64,000 nucleotides of DNA from Floridanema aerugineum (GCF_041929345.1 NZ_JBHFNQ010000256.1:1-64000); one strand, 5' to 3'; shown: positions 1-9,718, numbered from the stretch's first letter. Notes: generated from the sequence alone by a model not told the origin. Numbers and translations are program-made.

Positions 1-174
1 TGTCTTTTACTCAAAACTTTGTTCATCTTTTTTGAGCTTTTTTAGACTCAGACCCTTACTATATCAGGATTTCATCGTTATTTACCTATAGCTCTAACGA
101 AATTAATTAATTAAACTTATCAACCTAAGTACGGAAGACCCCAATAATTTTGTTGAATGTATTGTTGCTTAGTG

Positions 175-210
175 GGGTGGTGCGTTAGCGATAGCGTAAC
201 GCACCCTACA
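175..210. repeat. Inverted repeat, possible terminator
   Basis: The arms GGTGCGTTA (179-187) and TAACGCACC (197-205) pair around a short GC-rich loop, and 'CCCTACA' follows. This GTGCGTTA...TAACGCAC type of hairpin is a common dispersed intergenic element in cyanobacteria. It lies just past the stop codon of the minus-strand glycosyltransferase and could serve as its terminator. Confidence 0.6.
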
Positions 211-214
211 AATG

Positions 215-2851
215 TCAAACAAACAATTCTGGGACTCTACTTTTTAATTCGGCGTTTAATCTGGGTAACTCTTCCCGCATTTTTAAATACCAGTCTCGAC
301 GTTGACGGTAATGTTGGGAAAGTAAGCGATTGTTTTTTACCCAATTGTATGCGTTTTGGGCAATGTTTTGTCGCCATTGGGTGTCGGAAATTAACTTTCT
401 CAATTTGTCTTCAAATTCGGCGACAGAACGATAAATTAATCCGGTTTCTCCTTCAATAATTGAAGCTTCATAAACTGTTGGACTTGCTAAAACTGCTACT
501 CCATGTCCGGCACATTCAATGAATTTGAGGTCGGATTTCATGCTGTTAAATCTGGTGGGGTTTAAGGGTAAGATGGCAATGTCACAAGTATGAAGAAGTT
601 CTTGATACCGTTCGTAAGCACAGAAAGATTCAAATTTTTTGTGTGGTGTTTCTAAGGCATCAAAAAACTTTTGATCGTAGATGACTTGTACGCGAATACG
701 ATCGCCAAATTGCCCCAACACCCCATTGATCGCAGGCATAATTTCCGCCCAATCTTCTTCCCGATTCAAAGCACCAAAAAACAAAGTAACTGGCGCATCT
801 ACTTCATAATTTATGGCTGGCGGTAGATAAGCTAATTGATTCTGAAAAACCCCTACATTCGGATTTATTCCGCGCAAAAACTCTGCCAAAGGTTCGGTAG
901 AAGTTTGTACACAATGACAAGCTTTGTAACTGAAAAATTGATTCTCTCCATGAACAGGCCAACGTAGCGGATCGTCGTCGATTTCTGCAACAATTAAGTA
1001 TCCTCGGCGCAGCAATTCTTGCAATTTGGGAACATCAGTTGGACTTTGTAAATATGCTCTTTGCCAAATAAAAACTTTATCTTCTTCTGGTTTACCAGCG
1101 CCCAGATTAGCTGTTTTTACTGTAGCTAATGTTCGCACTCCGGGAATTGTAGCACTTAATTGGTCTGGTTCTAAAACTCGGACGCGATCGCACGCCAAAG
1201 GAGCCATTAAAATAGTTTGAATTAGCAAAGGTTTAGATGCAATCGGAGTTTTAGTGCTTCGCACTACATATTGTAAAGCTCCTGTTCTCTGAGCAAAATC
1301 GGTTGATTCCAAACCCAAACTATTAATAACTGGAGCCATTATTTGCTGGAACTTCTGAAAACTTTCCCCTTGTTGTCCTCTAGGTTGCACATCGTAAATT
1401 TGCAATCCCACATCAGCAAATAATTGCTTAATTGTATCCAAAGCAAAAAATCGTAAGTGAGTTTTATCTAACAAACCTTCATCTTCATAAGCCCAATTTC
1501 CGCGCAATAATCTTAGGATTAAACTCCAATGTTGTACGTTAGGAATACAAGCTAAAACTTGACCATCTGCTTTCAACCATTTTAAATGATTGCCCAGCAC
1601 TGCCCAAGGATTAACCAGATGTTCTAACACATCGCCGTACACCAAACAATCTGCTATACCTTCGCCAATTTCATCGGCTATATTTAAGTTTTCTACACTT
1701 CCTATGATTACACGATCTAATCTTGTCGCTGCAATTTTCGCCGCCGTTTCATTTAACTCAATGCCAATATATTTACAATGAGGATTAATTCTTTTATACT
1801 GTTCTCCTAAAGCTCCTGCCCCACAACCAACTTCTATAATTACTTTGGCATCAGCTGGCAAAAGTCGGAGTAAATCAGGGTTAGCTCGATTGTAATAATC
1901 AGGTATGGATGCAGAACTAACAATTGTTGGTTGAATAGCTAAATTTGATGGCGCACTAACTTTAATTTCCTCAACTGCACTTTTGTTCCCTTGTTCCTCT
2001 GCGGGGATTTTTAACAATTTTTGAGTCCAAGCATTGCCGTAATGTTCAACTTCTAAAAAGTTCGCCTGTTGCGGAATAGATTTATAAATGCGAAAAGTCC
2101 GCATGATTCCCAGAGTAGCCGCACTTTCTAAAGGGCTAAAGAAACTGGAATCGCGATCGAGAAAATGCGGTTGCTGTACCCAATAATTCATTTGGGGGAC
2201 ATTGAGAAAATAACAACCAGAATGCGGGTTAGTAGCACGGCGAAAAATCACAGGTTGTCCCAGAATTTGCGCCTGCAATTCCGGTTGGTCTGACAAATTT
2301 TGAAAATTAGCAGTTAGCAATGGTGACAAATTACCATCTATGTAAATCTTTTTGCTGTTTCCTGGGGGAGAAAGTTCGTAACGATTTGGTTGGAGTAAGG
2401 CATTATCTCCCACTTGTTTGTTAAACCAATTAAGTTTGACAAATAACCAAGGGTCATGCAAAATTATGTCGTCTTCTAAAAAGCAAAAATAATCATAAGC
2501 ACCAAGGCAATCACGCAGTAATGCTTGACACTCAAAACCAAGTAACATCGGTTCCGCATTGGTGCGGTAATGTTTGTATAAGTCGGCAGGTAAGGAAAGT
2601 TGGTCGAGGAGGTGCTGATTTTTAGTAGTACAAATCACAATATCTATGTTGTTTACTTGGGATTGATTCGCTGGTTTTGCTGCACCTTGAGCAATATCAA
2701 AGCTAGCTTGTGATTTACCAAACAATTTGTGTAGAGAAGAGATACAAGCGGTAAGTGCTTGTATCCGAGGTTGAGGATCTTTACCCTGTGAACCGTACCG
2801 ACTGCCATCGCTAGGTTGGAAAAAGTGGGAAATCGTAAACAGAATTCGCAT
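215..2851 (-). CDS. Three-domain glycosyltransferase / class I methyltransferase fusion
   Basis: This is a large 878-residue protein, probably cytoplasmic and acting in surface-glycan assembly. Residues about 1-290 look like a nucleotide-sugar transferase, with an acidic EDDIIL motif after a hydrophobic strand. Residues about 330-470 are a class I SAM methyltransferase with motif I 'VIIEVGCGAGALG', a following acidic residue in 'YIGIELN', and 'DVLEHLVNP'. Residues about 545-878 resemble a GT-B transferase of the GT4 type ('LFFGALNREEDW', then 'FIECAGHGVAVLASPTVYEA'). There is no signal peptide or membrane segment. It is transcribed away from the export genes. The sugar and acceptor cannot be read from sequence. 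The domain order is well supported, the exact function is not. Confidence 0.85.
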   Translation of the reverse strand: MRILFTISHFFQPSDGSRYGSQGKDPQPRIQALTACISSLHKLFGKSQASFDIAQGAAKPANQSQVNNIDIVICTTKNQHLLDQLSLPADLYKHYRTNAEPMLLGFECQALLRDCLGAYDYFCFLEDDIILHDPWLFVKLNWFNKQVGDNALLQPNRYELSPPGNSKKIYIDGNLSPLLTANFQNLSDQPELQAQILGQPVIFRRATNPHSGCYFLNVPQMNYWVQQPHFLDRDSSFFSPLESAATLGIMRTFRIYKSIPQQANFLEVEHYGNAWTQKLLKIPAEEQGNKSAVEEIKVSAPSNLAIQPTIVSSASIPDYYNRANPDLLRLLPADAKVIIEVGCGAGALGEQYKRINPHCKYIGIELNETAAKIAATRLDRVIIGSVENLNIADEIGEGIADCLVYGDVLEHLVNPWAVLGNHLKWLKADGQVLACIPNVQHWSLILRLLRGNWAYEDEGLLDKTHLRFFALDTIKQLFADVGLQIYDVQPRGQQGESFQKFQQIMAPVINSLGLESTDFAQRTGALQYVVRSTKTPIASKPLLIQTILMAPLACDRVRVLEPDQLSATIPGVRTLATVKTANLGAGKPEEDKVFIWQRAYLQSPTDVPKLQELLRRGYLIVAEIDDDPLRWPVHGENQFFSYKACHCVQTSTEPLAEFLRGINPNVGVFQNQLAYLPPAINYEVDAPVTLFFGALNREEDWAEIMPAINGVLGQFGDRIRVQVIYDQKFFDALETPHKKFESFCAYERYQELLHTCDIAILPLNPTRFNSMKSDLKFIECAGHGVAVLASPTVYEASIIEGETGLIYRSVAEFEDKLRKLISDTQWRQNIAQNAYNWVKNNRLLSQHYRQRRDWYLKMREELPRLNAELKSRVPELFV

Positions 2852-2941
2852 GAAATTTTGTTAAGTTCGTTTGAAGCCTGGATAATTGCAAATAAATTGT
2901 AAAGAATTTTCCGCTAAATTTGGCAATTATCCAAAATCAAG

Positions 2942-3380
2942 ATGTCCTGTGGAAAGTTTAGCGAAATCCTAGAATGGGATCGGATAGGGGCTTGGTTTAA
3001 CTTGCTGCGGGCTGTAACTTGGCAAAAAATTGTTAAAAATTTACTTACCGAGTCGCAGGTAGTCGAGTTAGGATCGTATAAAGGTGAGAGTAACGTAGTG
3101 ATCGCAGCCGTTTTACCTGCAAAAGAGCTCAAACCAAGGCATCTGCTAAGTTTGATTCAGACTGTGTAGACTTAGTTCTTGTGGATGCTACCCACATGAT
3201 GAATCTGTCAAAGCCGATTTGCTTAACTGGTATCCCAAAATCAATTTGGGCAGATTTCTGGATCTGCGATCGCGATCGATTAGCACGATCGGGAGTTTTC
3301 GCTGTTAAAAGGGTTGGTAAGGAGGGTACTTTAATAGCAAAATCATTTATGGATACACTAACAGCCAAGGAAAAAGTATA
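2942..3380 (+). pseudogene. Decayed class I SAM methyltransferase gene
   Basis: Pieces of one methyltransferase lie in three frames. The first frame, from the ATG at 2942, gives 'VVELGSYKGESNVVIAA', a SAM-binding motif I. A second frame, open by 3145, gives 'VDLVLVDATHM'. A third frame at 3198-3255 gives 'DESVKADLLNWYPKINLGR', the usual continuation after 'D.TH' in the Methyltransf_24 type. The reading then returns to 'GVFAVKRVGKEGT'. At least two or three frame changes separate these pieces, so no intact protein is made. Family members often sit next to glycosyltransferases, as here. The 5' and 3' limits are approximate. Confidence 0.65.
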
Positions 3381-3388
3381 ACTCGGAA

Positions 3389-4195
3389 ATGATGACAACA
3401 CTATTTAAAGCAGGCGAGGAAAAAATTCAACCTACAGAGATGCTGGAAATGATGACTCGTTACCAGCTAATGCCGCAATTTTTGCGAGGGTTGATTATCG
3501 ATAGAGCGATCGCAGACATTCCATATACTGAGGAAGAAATGCTCTCAGCAGTTTCTCAAATTGAAGCTCAGTATCAACTCAATACCCCAGAAGCTAAAGC
3601 AGCTTGGCTGCAAAACCAAGGAATCACAGATGAACAGTTAAAAGAATTATCAGTGCGCCCCCTGCGAGTGGAAAAATTCAAACAAGCCAATTGGGGAAAC
3701 AAGGTAGAAAATTATTTTCTCACCCGCAAGCCCTATCTCGACCAAGTAGTTTACTCCCTGATTCGGACTAAAGATTTGGGTTTGGCAAACGAAATTTATT
3801 TCCGCATTCAAGAAGGCGAACAATCCTTTGCGGAATTAGCGGAAAAATACTCCCAAGGGCCTGAAGCTAAAACTGGAGGCTTGCTGGGGCCAGTTCCTAT
3901 TAAACAACCCCATCCCCTGATCGGTCAATTACTAGCCGTCAGCCAACCCGGTCAACTTTGGCCGCCTAGAGCTTTGGCAGAATGGTTTGTGATTATTAGA
4001 CTAGAAAAAAATATGCCTGCCCAACTCGACGATGCGATGCGTCGCCGCTTAGTAGACGAGATGTTTGAGAACTGGCTTGGGGAACAAATTCAAGAAATGG
4101 GGGGGTTGCAAGTAGTAGATAATCACAAGGAAACAGGAGAAACAGAAGAAAATCAAGAAATTTCAGACGATCCAAACCCCAGTTCCCCTAACTAG
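3389..4195 (+). CDS. Parvulin-type peptidyl-prolyl cis-trans isomerase
   Basis: This 268-residue protein has an N-terminal helical SurA/PrsA-like region (about 1-115) and a rotamase domain (about 118-215). The rotamase part shows 'FAELAEKYSQGPEAKTGGLLG', the classic parvulin 'A..yS.dp.a..gGdLG' signature. The C-terminal tail is acidic. No signal peptide is visible, so it probably acts in the cytoplasm. It precedes the ABC exporter and HlyD genes on the same strand. In cyanobacteria such isomerases often accompany this exporter type and may help fold or hold its cargo, which is inference. The ATG at 3389 is followed at once by a second ATG, so the start could be one codon later. Confidence 0.88.
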   Translation: MMTTLFKAGEEKIQPTEMLEMMTRYQLMPQFLRGLIIDRAIADIPYTEEEMLSAVSQIEAQYQLNTPEAKAAWLQNQGITDEQLKELSVRPLRVEKFKQANWGNKVENYFLTRKPYLDQVVYSLIRTKDLGLANEIYFRIQEGEQSFAELAEKYSQGPEAKTGGLLGPVPIKQPHPLIGQLLAVSQPGQLWPPRALAEWFVIIRLEKNMPAQLDDAMRRRLVDEMFENWLGEQIQEMGGLQVVDNHKETGETEENQEISDDPNPSSPN

Positions 4196-4213
4196 TGAGG
4201 CATAAAAGTCATA

Positions 4214-4287
4214 GTAGGGGCGAAGCATTTCGGTACATATATTTGGCGATAACCAACAAATTATTGCCGGAATGCGATAGCCCCTAC
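4214..4287. repeat. Dispersed cyanobacterial hairpin repeat
   Basis: GTAGGGGC (4214-4221) pairs with GCCCCTAC (4280-4287), and imperfect inner arms (GCATTTCGG with CCGGAATGC) extend the stem. It sits between the isomerase and exporter genes in a 270-base gap. The rest of the gap holds AT-rich 'AAAATCTAAAA' tracts, and no further gene is evident. Confidence 0.6.
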
Positions 4288-4465
4288 AAATCAAAAACAA
4301 CAGTTTGTGACCGCGCCGAGTATAACTCAAAAGGCAAAACTTTCTTGCCGCCTTCTGCCTTTCCTGAATCAAATATGCCGCTTTAGGCAAATAGACCCAT
4401 GAGTGCATAATATTAGCAAAAAAACCCAATCAAAAATCTAAAACCGAAAATCTAAAATTCATACC

Positions 4466-7400
4466 ATGACCCAAGCAGTTTCTCGATCGCAAATTCAAAC
4501 ATTTCTCGCCCAGACAGAACCGTTTAATCAACTGTCCCAAACCAGATTACAAAACCTATCTGCCGAATGCCAATTATTGCGGTATCGCATTGGGCAACCA
4601 ATTATACAAAAAGAAGTACCAGCTACTCAAGTAGCAATAGTTTACATGGGACAAGTGCGGGTGTTAGCCTATGACCAACGGGTTCAAACCCCCGTCAGCT
4701 TGTACATGGCAGGGCCAGGGAAAGTGCTAGGTTGGGCGGCACTAGTGCGAGGGGAAGGATGTGAGACAGCGATCGCATCAGACGAAGTGATCTGCATCAC
4801 CATTCCCAGTTCAGTATTTTCATCCTTCATCAATCAAGAACCAATCCTGCGCCAAGCTTATCGCGAACAACCAAGCATCAGCGAAGTATTTGAACTGCTA
4901 AGTTTAGAATTACAACGTCGGGCGATAGCCACAGTAAACCTGAAAGAACTTACCGCAGAAGTTTTTCCCCACGCCAAAGTTGTCAACCTCCCCAACGGTC
5001 AAGCTACCTTGCCAGAGTTCGATCGCGATATGTTGTGGATGGTTAGCAGTGGCATGATAGGCGCATTCTCCAACGGTAGCCGTTTTCCCATCCAGGAAGT
5101 AGGCAGTTGGGTACCCGTCAAAGGCAAACAAGGCGGTAGGTTATTGGGAGTACCCATTTCTGCCTTACCACAGGCAGCAAAAACAACACAAATAATAGAA
5201 GCAGCCAGAGAAACACAGACAGAGGCACAACCAACAGATTCCCACTCACCAGCTACCAGTCCCCACTCACCCTACGATCAAATCCCCTACGCCTCGGAAA
5301 CACCCGCCAAAACTGAACCAGTCATAGTCTCAGAACGTCCCTTTCAATTTTTTAAAGGACGTGGCCCAGTGGAAGCGCCCTTAGCTTGCTTTAAAATGCT
5401 AGCTAAGTATTTGGGCGTGACTTTCCGGCGAGACATCATCCATAAAATTATTGATAACCAAAATAAAACCAAAGGCGGACTAACACTCATGACCTGTGGT
5501 GGTATAGCCGAAATGATGGGCATTAGCGCCCAGTTAGTTCAAGTCCAAGCCGCCGCCGTTCCCAGGTTAAGAGCACCAGCATTGATTCAATGGCAAGATA
5601 GCTTTGCCATACTCTACAAAATTAGTGAAAAAGAATTGGTGCTGGCAGTTCCCGAAGCAGGAATCCGCCGCCGCACTCCCAGAGAATTTGCCGAAACTTG
5701 GGGCGCAGAAGGACAAGTATTATTACTACAATCCCGTCCCGAAGGACAAAGGGAAAAATTCAGTCTGCGCTGGTTTTTACCTGCAATTAAAAAACATAAA
5801 AAAGTCCTGATAGAAGTATTTATCGCTTCTTTCTTGGTACAACTGTTTGCTTTGGCGAATCCTTTAGCCACTCAGGTAATTATTGACCAAGTAATTAAGG
5901 ATCGCAGCGATAGCATTCTGCATAGTGTGGGGTTATTGCTGTTAGTCGTGGCAGTTTTTGAAGCATTACTGACATATATCAGGACGACTTTATTTGTTGA
6001 TACTACCAACCGAATTGATATAAGTTTGGGTTCAGAAGTAATTGACCACATGTTGAAATTACCTCTGCACTACTTTGATAACCGTCGGGTAGGGGAACTA
6101 GCCGGACGGGTAAACGAGTTGGAAAATATTCGACAATTCTTAACAGGAACGGCGTTAACTGTGGTGTTAGATGCGCTGTTCTCAGTGTTTTACATTGCCT
6201 TCATGTTGGTGTACAGCGTACCACTGACTTTGGTAGCTTTATCAACAATTCCGTTATTTGCCATTTTGACTTTAACAGTTGCACCGATCGTCCAACGTCA
6301 ATTACGCACCAAAGCCGAACGCCACGCCGACACTCAATCATATTTAGTGGAAGTGTTATCGGGGATTCAAACCGTTAAAGCCCAAACAATTGAGTTAAAA
6401 TCCCGGTGGAATTGGCAAGAAAAATACGCCCGTTATGTGTCAGCAGGGTTTAAAACCGTATTAACTTTTAGTACCGCCAGTTCTCTTTCTGGCTTCTTTA
6501 ATAAATTGTCTGGGTTATTGCTGTTGTGGGTAGGTGCTGCGATGGTAATTGCTAACCCACCGCAATTGACTTTAGGACAATTGATCGCTTTCCGCATCAT
6601 TGCAGGGTATGTCACCAGTCCTTTGTTACGTTTAGTGCAGTTGTGGCAAAACTTCCAAGAAACAGCCTTGTCTATTGAACGACTCAGCGACATCTTGGAT
6701 GCTCATCCCGAAGCGGATGAATCTAACACTACTAATATTGCCATGCCACCAATTCAAGGCGGTGTCACCTACGATAATTTGTCGTTCCGGTTTAATCCTA
6801 ATGGCCCATTGCAACTGGTGAATGTTAATTTAGATTTTGAACCAGGAACTTTTGTGGGCATTGTGGGTCAAAGTGGTTCCGGTAAGAGCACTTTGATGAA
6901 ATTGCTGCAACGGCTGTATGAGCCAACAGCGGGCAGAATTCTGGTAGATGGTTACGATATTGCTAAAGTGGAGTTGTATTCCTTACGTCGTCAGATAGGG
7001 ATGGTGTTGCAGGATACGTTGTTGTTTAATGGCACAATCCGGGAAAACATTTGTTTAACTAACCCAGAAGCAACGGATGAGGAAATTATCGAAGCAGCTA
7101 AAATTGCTGTTGCCCATGATTTTATTATGTCTTTGTCTAATGGGTATAACACAGTAGTCGGTGAACGGGGTTCCTCGCTTTCCGGGGGACAAAGACAAAG
7201 GTTAGCTATAGCACGGACTGTGTTGCAAAACCCCAGAATGCTAATTCTGGACGAAGCTACCAGCGCCCTCGACTACCACTCGGAACGCTTAGTTTGTGAA
7301 AACTTAAAAACGGCATTTAAAGATCGCACAGTCTTCTTTATTACTCACCGCTTGAGTACTGTCAGAAGTGCAGATTTAATACTCATGATGGATCAAGGTG

Positions 7401-7492
7401 CAGTTGCTGAACAGGGAACTCACAAAGAACTGATGGCGCTGAAAGGACGTTACTATTGCCTCTACCAGCAACAGGAATCAGAAATAATGTAA
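4466..7492 (+). CDS. Type I secretion ABC exporter with cNMP-binding-like and inactive C39-like domains
   Basis: This 1008-residue HlyB-like inner-membrane exporter powers one-step secretion with HlyD and an outer-membrane TolC-type channel not present here. Residues about 1-150 form a cyclic-nucleotide-binding-like fold. A peptidase-C39-like domain spans about 295-430, six membrane helices about 440-720, and the ATPase about 760-1005. The ATPase has Walker A 'GQSGSGKST' (near 800), signature 'LSGGQRQR' (near 904), Walker B 'MLILDEATSALD' and H-loop 'ITHR'. The C39 catalytic residues are gone: the usual D-C-G motif reads E-A-P in 'VEAPLACFKML' and the His position reads 'SFAIL'. The domain therefore probably binds substrate rather than cleaving leader peptides. 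A Pro/Thr-rich linker lies at about 245-285. It is cotranscribed with the flanking isomerase and adaptor genes. Confidence 0.93.
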   Translation: MTQAVSRSQIQTFLAQTEPFNQLSQTRLQNLSAECQLLRYRIGQPIIQKEVPATQVAIVYMGQVRVLAYDQRVQTPVSLYMAGPGKVLGWAALVRGEGCETAIASDEVICITIPSSVFSSFINQEPILRQAYREQPSISEVFELLSLELQRRAIATVNLKELTAEVFPHAKVVNLPNGQATLPEFDRDMLWMVSSGMIGAFSNGSRFPIQEVGSWVPVKGKQGGRLLGVPISALPQAAKTTQIIEAARETQTEAQPTDSHSPATSPHSPYDQIPYASETPAKTEPVIVSERPFQFFKGRGPVEAPLACFKMLAKYLGVTFRRDIIHKIIDNQNKTKGGLTLMTCGGIAEMMGISAQLVQVQAAAVPRLRAPALIQWQDSFAILYKISEKELVLAVPEAGIRRRTPREFAETWGAEGQVLLLQSRPEGQREKFSLRWFLPAIKKHKKVLIEVFIASFLVQLFALANPLATQVIIDQVIKDRSDSILHSVGLLLLVVAVFEALLTYIRTTLFVDTTNRIDISLGSEVIDHMLKLPLHYFDNRRVGELAGRVNELENIRQFLTGTALTVVLDALFSVFYIAFMLVYSVPLTLVALSTIPLFAILTLTVAPIVQRQLRTKAERHADTQSYLVEVLSGIQTVKAQTIELKSRWNWQEKYARYVSAGFKTVLTFSTASSLSGFFNKLSGLLLLWVGAAMVIANPPQLTLGQLIAFRIIAGYVTSPLLRLVQLWQNFQETALSIERLSDILDAHPEADESNTTNIAMPPIQGGVTYDNLSFRFNPNGPLQLVNVNLDFEPGTFVGIVGQSGSGKSTLMKLLQRLYEPTAGRILVDGYDIAKVELYSLRRQIGMVLQDTLLFNGTIRENICLTNPEATDEEIIEAAKIAVAHDFIMSLSNGYNTVVGERGSSLSGGQRQRLAIARTVLQNPRMLILDEATSALDYHSERLVCENLKTAFKDRTVFFITHRLSTVRSADLILMMDQGAVAEQGTHKELMALKGRYYCLYQQQESEIM

Positions 7493-7499
7493 GTCGAAT

Positions 7500-7592
7500 G
7501 TCATTAGTCATTCGTTATTACCAAGAACCAATGACTAATGACAAGTGACAAATGACTATCAAAAAATTCCAAATCTAAAATTTAAAATTCAC
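7500..7592. repeat. Low-complexity intergenic repeats (TGACTAATGAC and AAATCTAAAA types)
   Basis: The spacer between exporter and adaptor genes contains 'GTCATTAGTCATT', then inverted 'AATGACTAATGACAAGTGAC' units, then 'AAATCTAAAATTTAAAATTC'. Both repeat types are widespread between genes in filamentous cyanobacteria. The arms can pair and might weaken readthrough from the exporter gene into the adaptor gene. Confidence 0.6.
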
Positions 7593-7609
7593 AAGGAGAC
7601 TAATAGCAA

Positions 7610-9526
7610 ATGACCAATAAACAAACAACCGAACATCATGGCAACGGTAATGGCAATGGCAATGGTAATGGCAATGGTAATGGTAATGGTAATGGGAATG
7701 GTAATGGCAAGCATAATGTTGCTACTCAAGTGAAGGAAATGGAGACAGTTTGGGAACCGAAAGCACAACCAATAATTAGAACTCCTTTACCTTTTCGCCC
7801 AGATGACCAACCTGTTATTTTAGAAAGACCATCTTGGTGGTCACACGCTTTTGTGTGGATGATTATTGGTGTGACTGGTGCGGGTTTATTGTGGGCTGGT
7901 TTTGCACCGCTGGATCAAAGTGTGCCAGCACAGGGTAAGTTGGAAGCAGAGGGAGCAGCTAAAGAATTACGTGCGCCTAATGGTGGGGTAGTTAGAGAGA
8001 TTTTGGTTAAAGATGGCGATCGCGTCACAAAAGGTCAAGTATTATTAGTACTGGACTCCTTAGCACCCAAAGCCGACTTAGATGCCCTACTCAGACAACG
8101 GGAAATGTTGCTCCGGGAAAATCAGTTTTACAATGGACAATTTAATGGACAATTAGCTAGCTCGAATATCACCAACTCTAGCTCCGAATTCCAAGAATTA
8201 TTAAAGTCAAAAGCAGCTTTGCTATCAGAAAATGAATACCTCACAGCATTGGCAAATGGCAGAGGTACACCAACAAGAGCCAACGGTGATGCGTTTTCCA
8301 CTAACCAACAAGAACTTTTAGCAGCTAGTCGCGCTGAATCTCAATCTCGTGAGGAAGCAGCTAGATTGCAAATTCAAGGATTACAAGCACAATTAGCTCA
8401 GGTGCAAACTCAATTGAATGCAGCCCAGTCACAAATTCCTAAGCTTAATGAGCAAATCCAAACTTCGAGAGAGCGGGTACAGGCGGCGCAAAGGCAATTA
8501 GCAACGGCTCAACAGCAGTTACCAAATGCAGAAAATCGGGTGAAAAATGCTAGGGAGTTGTTGGCTTCAGATGAAGCATTAATGGAAAAAATTAGACCTG
8601 TGGTACAGTCGGGGGCTTTGTCGGATTTGCAAGGTAGACGGCAAATGCAACAGATATTAACTCGCAAAAATGAAGTAGTAAGTAGTGAAGCGGAAGTGCT
8701 ATCACGCAAGGATCAAATTGATAGCATTTCTGGGGAAATTGCTGAGCGGCAAAATGAAATTACCCTGCGGGAAACTGAATTAATGAGAACGGAGGCGGAA
8801 GCTAAGCGTTTGAGAGAAGAGCAACAACGCATAAATGCAGAAATTGACAGAGCGAACAAACAATGGCAAAATGCTGTTGCTTTTTCCGAAAAAGACGTGC
8901 GGACAAAAATTGCTGACAACCACAAACGAATCGCAGAAATTGATAGTCAGTTAGCTAGATTACGCTTGGAAAATAAGAAAAAGCTAGATGAAATTGAGGC
9001 ACAAGTTGCTAAGGCAAGACAAGCTGTAGAATTCCAAGAAATTAAAGCACCTGTGGATGGTGTAGTATTTAATTTGAAACCCACAGGCCCCGGATATGTG
9101 GTGCGACAAATAGACACGGAACCTGTGCTGTCAATTGTTCCTGACGATCAATTGGTGGCAAAAGTTTACCTCACAAACCGGGATATCGGACAGGTTGTTG
9201 ATAGATTGACTAAGGAGAAAGATGGTTTAACAGTAGAGGTGAATGTGGAGTCTCTCCCATCTACTGAATTTGGTACTTTGCAAGGGAAATTGACTTCTGC
9301 TTCTCTGGGATCAGATGTTTTACCACCTACTCAAGAACGTCCTTTCTATTCATTCCCTGCCACAATTAAGTTAACAAATCAAATGTTAAAAATTAATGGC
9401 AAGGAATTTCGCGTCCAGTCCGGTATGGCGGTGAATGCTAGCATTAAGGTGCGGAAGAGAACTTTACTGTCTATCTTTACTGAGTTGTTCCAAAAACAAG
9501 TTGATAATTTGGAAACTGTGCGTTAA
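7610..9526 (+). CDS. HlyD-family membrane-fusion protein of type I secretion
   Basis: This 638-residue periplasmic adaptor links the ABC exporter to the outer-membrane channel. The cytoplasmic N-terminus begins with eleven Gly-Asn dipeptides (residues 11-32), encoded by a hexanucleotide microsatellite at 7640-7705. One membrane anchor follows ('FVWMIIGVTGAGLLWAGF', about 80-98), then the first half of a lipoyl-like domain ('ELRAPNGGVVREILVKDGD'). A very long coiled coil covers about 230-480, then the second lipoyl half ('EIKAPVDGVVFNLKPT') and a C-terminal beta-barrel. The length is greater than E. coli HlyD, because of the longer hairpin. A clear ribosome site AAGGAG lies just before the ATG. 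It works with the preceding exporter. Confidence 0.93.
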   Translation: MTNKQTTEHHGNGNGNGNGNGNGNGNGNGNGNGKHNVATQVKEMETVWEPKAQPIIRTPLPFRPDDQPVILERPSWWSHAFVWMIIGVTGAGLLWAGFAPLDQSVPAQGKLEAEGAAKELRAPNGGVVREILVKDGDRVTKGQVLLVLDSLAPKADLDALLRQREMLLRENQFYNGQFNGQLASSNITNSSSEFQELLKSKAALLSENEYLTALANGRGTPTRANGDAFSTNQQELLAASRAESQSREEAARLQIQGLQAQLAQVQTQLNAAQSQIPKLNEQIQTSRERVQAAQRQLATAQQQLPNAENRVKNARELLASDEALMEKIRPVVQSGALSDLQGRRQMQQILTRKNEVVSSEAEVLSRKDQIDSISGEIAERQNEITLRETELMRTEAEAKRLREEQQRINAEIDRANKQWQNAVAFSEKDVRTKIADNHKRIAEIDSQLARLRLENKKKLDEIEAQVAKARQAVEFQEIKAPVDGVVFNLKPTGPGYVVRQIDTEPVLSIVPDDQLVAKVYLTNRDIGQVVDRLTKEKDGLTVEVNVESLPSTEFGTLQGKLTSASLGSDVLPPTQERPFYSFPATIKLTNQMLKINGKEFRVQSGMAVNASIKVRKRTLLSIFTELFQKQVDNLETVR

Positions 9527-9718
9527 AGGTTATGGGGGAGATGCGATCGCACAATCTCTGCCGCTGTATTTCTTTAGATTATGGAATTTAATCATCAGTG
9601 GACTATAGTTAAACTTTGCTCCGCTGATGATTCTTTGTTTAGTTACAAGTTTGATTACCAGATTAGTTAACTCTTTTAAGTGTAAAATGGTTAATTAATC
9701 GAATTAAGGTTGCTGAAA

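Noticed and set aside
157..459. Plus-strand open frame at the left end
   Set aside because: It runs antisense to the glycosyltransferase gene and across a dispersed hairpin repeat.
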